Source: an uncultured Anaerolineaceae bacterium
Lineage (GTDB): Bacteria > Chloroflexota > Anaerolineae > Anaerolineales > Anaerolineaceae
DNA: 7,217 nt
Assembly: GCA_937920255.1 (NCBI GenBank)
Contig: CALDSL010000148.1
Coordinates: forward strand, 1-7,217
Reading direction: 5' to 3'
The translations under genes were made by a program, and so were the position numbers. Below the pieces are notes generated by a model. The model was not told the DNA's origin. It did not search any database and saw only the letters and a list, made by a program, of their open reading frames with translations. Below are positions 6,801 through 7,217 of this stretch, piece after piece (position 1 is the first letter of the stretch; the number at the start of each line of letters is the position of its first letter).

Positions 6801-6849
6801 GGTTGCTTGTATCTACACAGGTCAGGCTGCGAAGAGAGGTTTAACGAGA

Positions 6850-7217
6850 ATGATGGACACAGCCAATCGAAGTCCATTGCACATCTTACTGATCGATGAT
6901 GACGAGGACGAATTTATTCTGGCGAAAGCCATGCTGTCCGAAGCACGCGAAGAAGGCTTCATCCTCGACTGGCAGCCAGATGGCGCACGCGGCGTAGAGG
7001 CGCTCTTTCGCAACCGTTATGACGCGCTGATGGTTGATTATTCACTTGGCGCCGAAAATGGCGTTGAAGTGATCCGGCGCGCGCGCCAGGGGGGCTACGC
7101 CAGCCCCATCATCATGGTCACCGGCGCGGGTGACGGCGGCGTTGACCGTGAGGCTATGCAGGCCGGCGCGAATGATTATCTTGACCGCTCCATCCTGACC
7201 CCCGCGCTGCTGGAACG
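6850..7217 (+). CDS. Receiver-domain signalling protein, 3' end beyond the window
   Basis: The first 122 codons of a gene that continues past the window edge. It begins with two ATG codons (6850, 6853); the first is better spaced from GAGAGG at 6834-6839. Residues 11-122 form a receiver domain: acidic pocket D16/D17/D18, phospho-acceptor D63 in MVDYSLG, and T91 in MVTGAG. The position normally held by the conserved lysine is R113 (DYLDRSIL). It aligns with the receiver of the divergent kinase with about 40 identical positions of 101 by eye, including DEDxFIL, YDA and EAMQAGA. No DNA-binding domain is visible yet. In this receiver subfamily the domain often precedes PAS, kinase or diguanylate cyclase modules, so a longer multidomain protein is likely (inference). 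It shares the intergenic control region with the kinase and may act with it. Confidence 0.9.
   Translation, partial: MMDTANRSPLHILLIDDDEDEFILAKAMLSEAREEGFILDWQPDGARGVEALFRNRYDALMVDYSLGAENGVEVIRRARQGGYASPIIMVTGAGDGGVDREAMQAGANDYLDRSILTPALLE

Larger units (their letters stand above)
6369..6849. other. Divergent intergenic control region
   Basis: About 480 bases between the start codons of the kinase (minus) and the receiver gene (plus). It is visibly richer in A and T than the flanking genes. No convincing protein gene is found: reading frames here lack ribosome sites or overlap promoter elements. It holds candidate promoters on both strands, a 13-bp direct repeat, TGCCA half-site dyads and several hairpins, listed separately. 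Confidence 0.8.

Noticed and set aside
6674..6844. A 56-codon reading frame with a hydrophobic stretch, ending five bases before the receiver gene (also extendable to a GTG at 6587).
   Set aside because: No ribosome site precedes the ATG, and the ATG directly follows the TATAAT, so the predicted transcript would begin after it. It more likely belongs to the untranslated leader.
6566..6877. A 103-codon minus-strand frame across the divergent region.
   Set aside because: It overlaps the start of the receiver gene and both promoter candidates, has no recognisable domain, and runs through AT-rich sequence with no supporting ribosome site.

Overview
The window looks like chromosomal DNA from a free-living bacterium, most likely a member of the Chloroflexota (Anaerolineae-like). 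The basis is the overall resemblance of the secreted VIT/von Willebrand protein, the soluble multi-PAS kinase with an N-terminal receiver, and the high-GC codon usage to proteins I associate with that group. This is inference from protein style, since no rRNA or marker gene is present.

Layout from left to right. (1) 60-2450, plus strand: an exported protein with a VIT domain, a von Willebrand A domain with an intact metal site, a Pro/Thr-rich stalk and a short C-terminal hydrophobic anchor. (2) 2458-2496: a perfect 18-bp hairpin shared by two convergent genes. (3) 2494-2919, minus strand: a small acidic-tailed protein resembling only the C-terminal domain of transcript-cleavage factors GreA/GreB, with its own strong promoter and an almost absent leader. 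(4) 2979-6368, minus strand: a cytoplasmic signalling protein of 1129 residues with receiver, six PAS-like modules and a HisKA_3/HATPase transmitter. (5) 6369-6849: an AT-richer divergent intergenic region of about 480 bp with candidate promoters on both strands, a 13-bp direct repeat, five TGCCA half-sites forming two dyads, and several potential leader hairpins. (6) 6850 to the window edge, plus strand: the start of a second receiver-domain protein, clearly related to the receiver of the kinase.

The kinase and the divergent receiver gene are probably a related or co-regulated signalling pair. Their receivers align with about 40 percent identity by eye and they share the repeat-bearing control region. 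The Gre-like gene lies downstream of the kinase on the same strand but has its own promoter, so joint function is not implied. The VIT/vWA protein converges on this block and is probably independent of it.

No mobile element, CRISPR array, tRNA or rRNA was seen. The most unusual points are the half-site cluster between the divergent signalling genes, a lysine-to-arginine change in the second receiver, an apparent glutamate-to-alanine change in the kinase N-box, and the Gre domain without its coiled coil.
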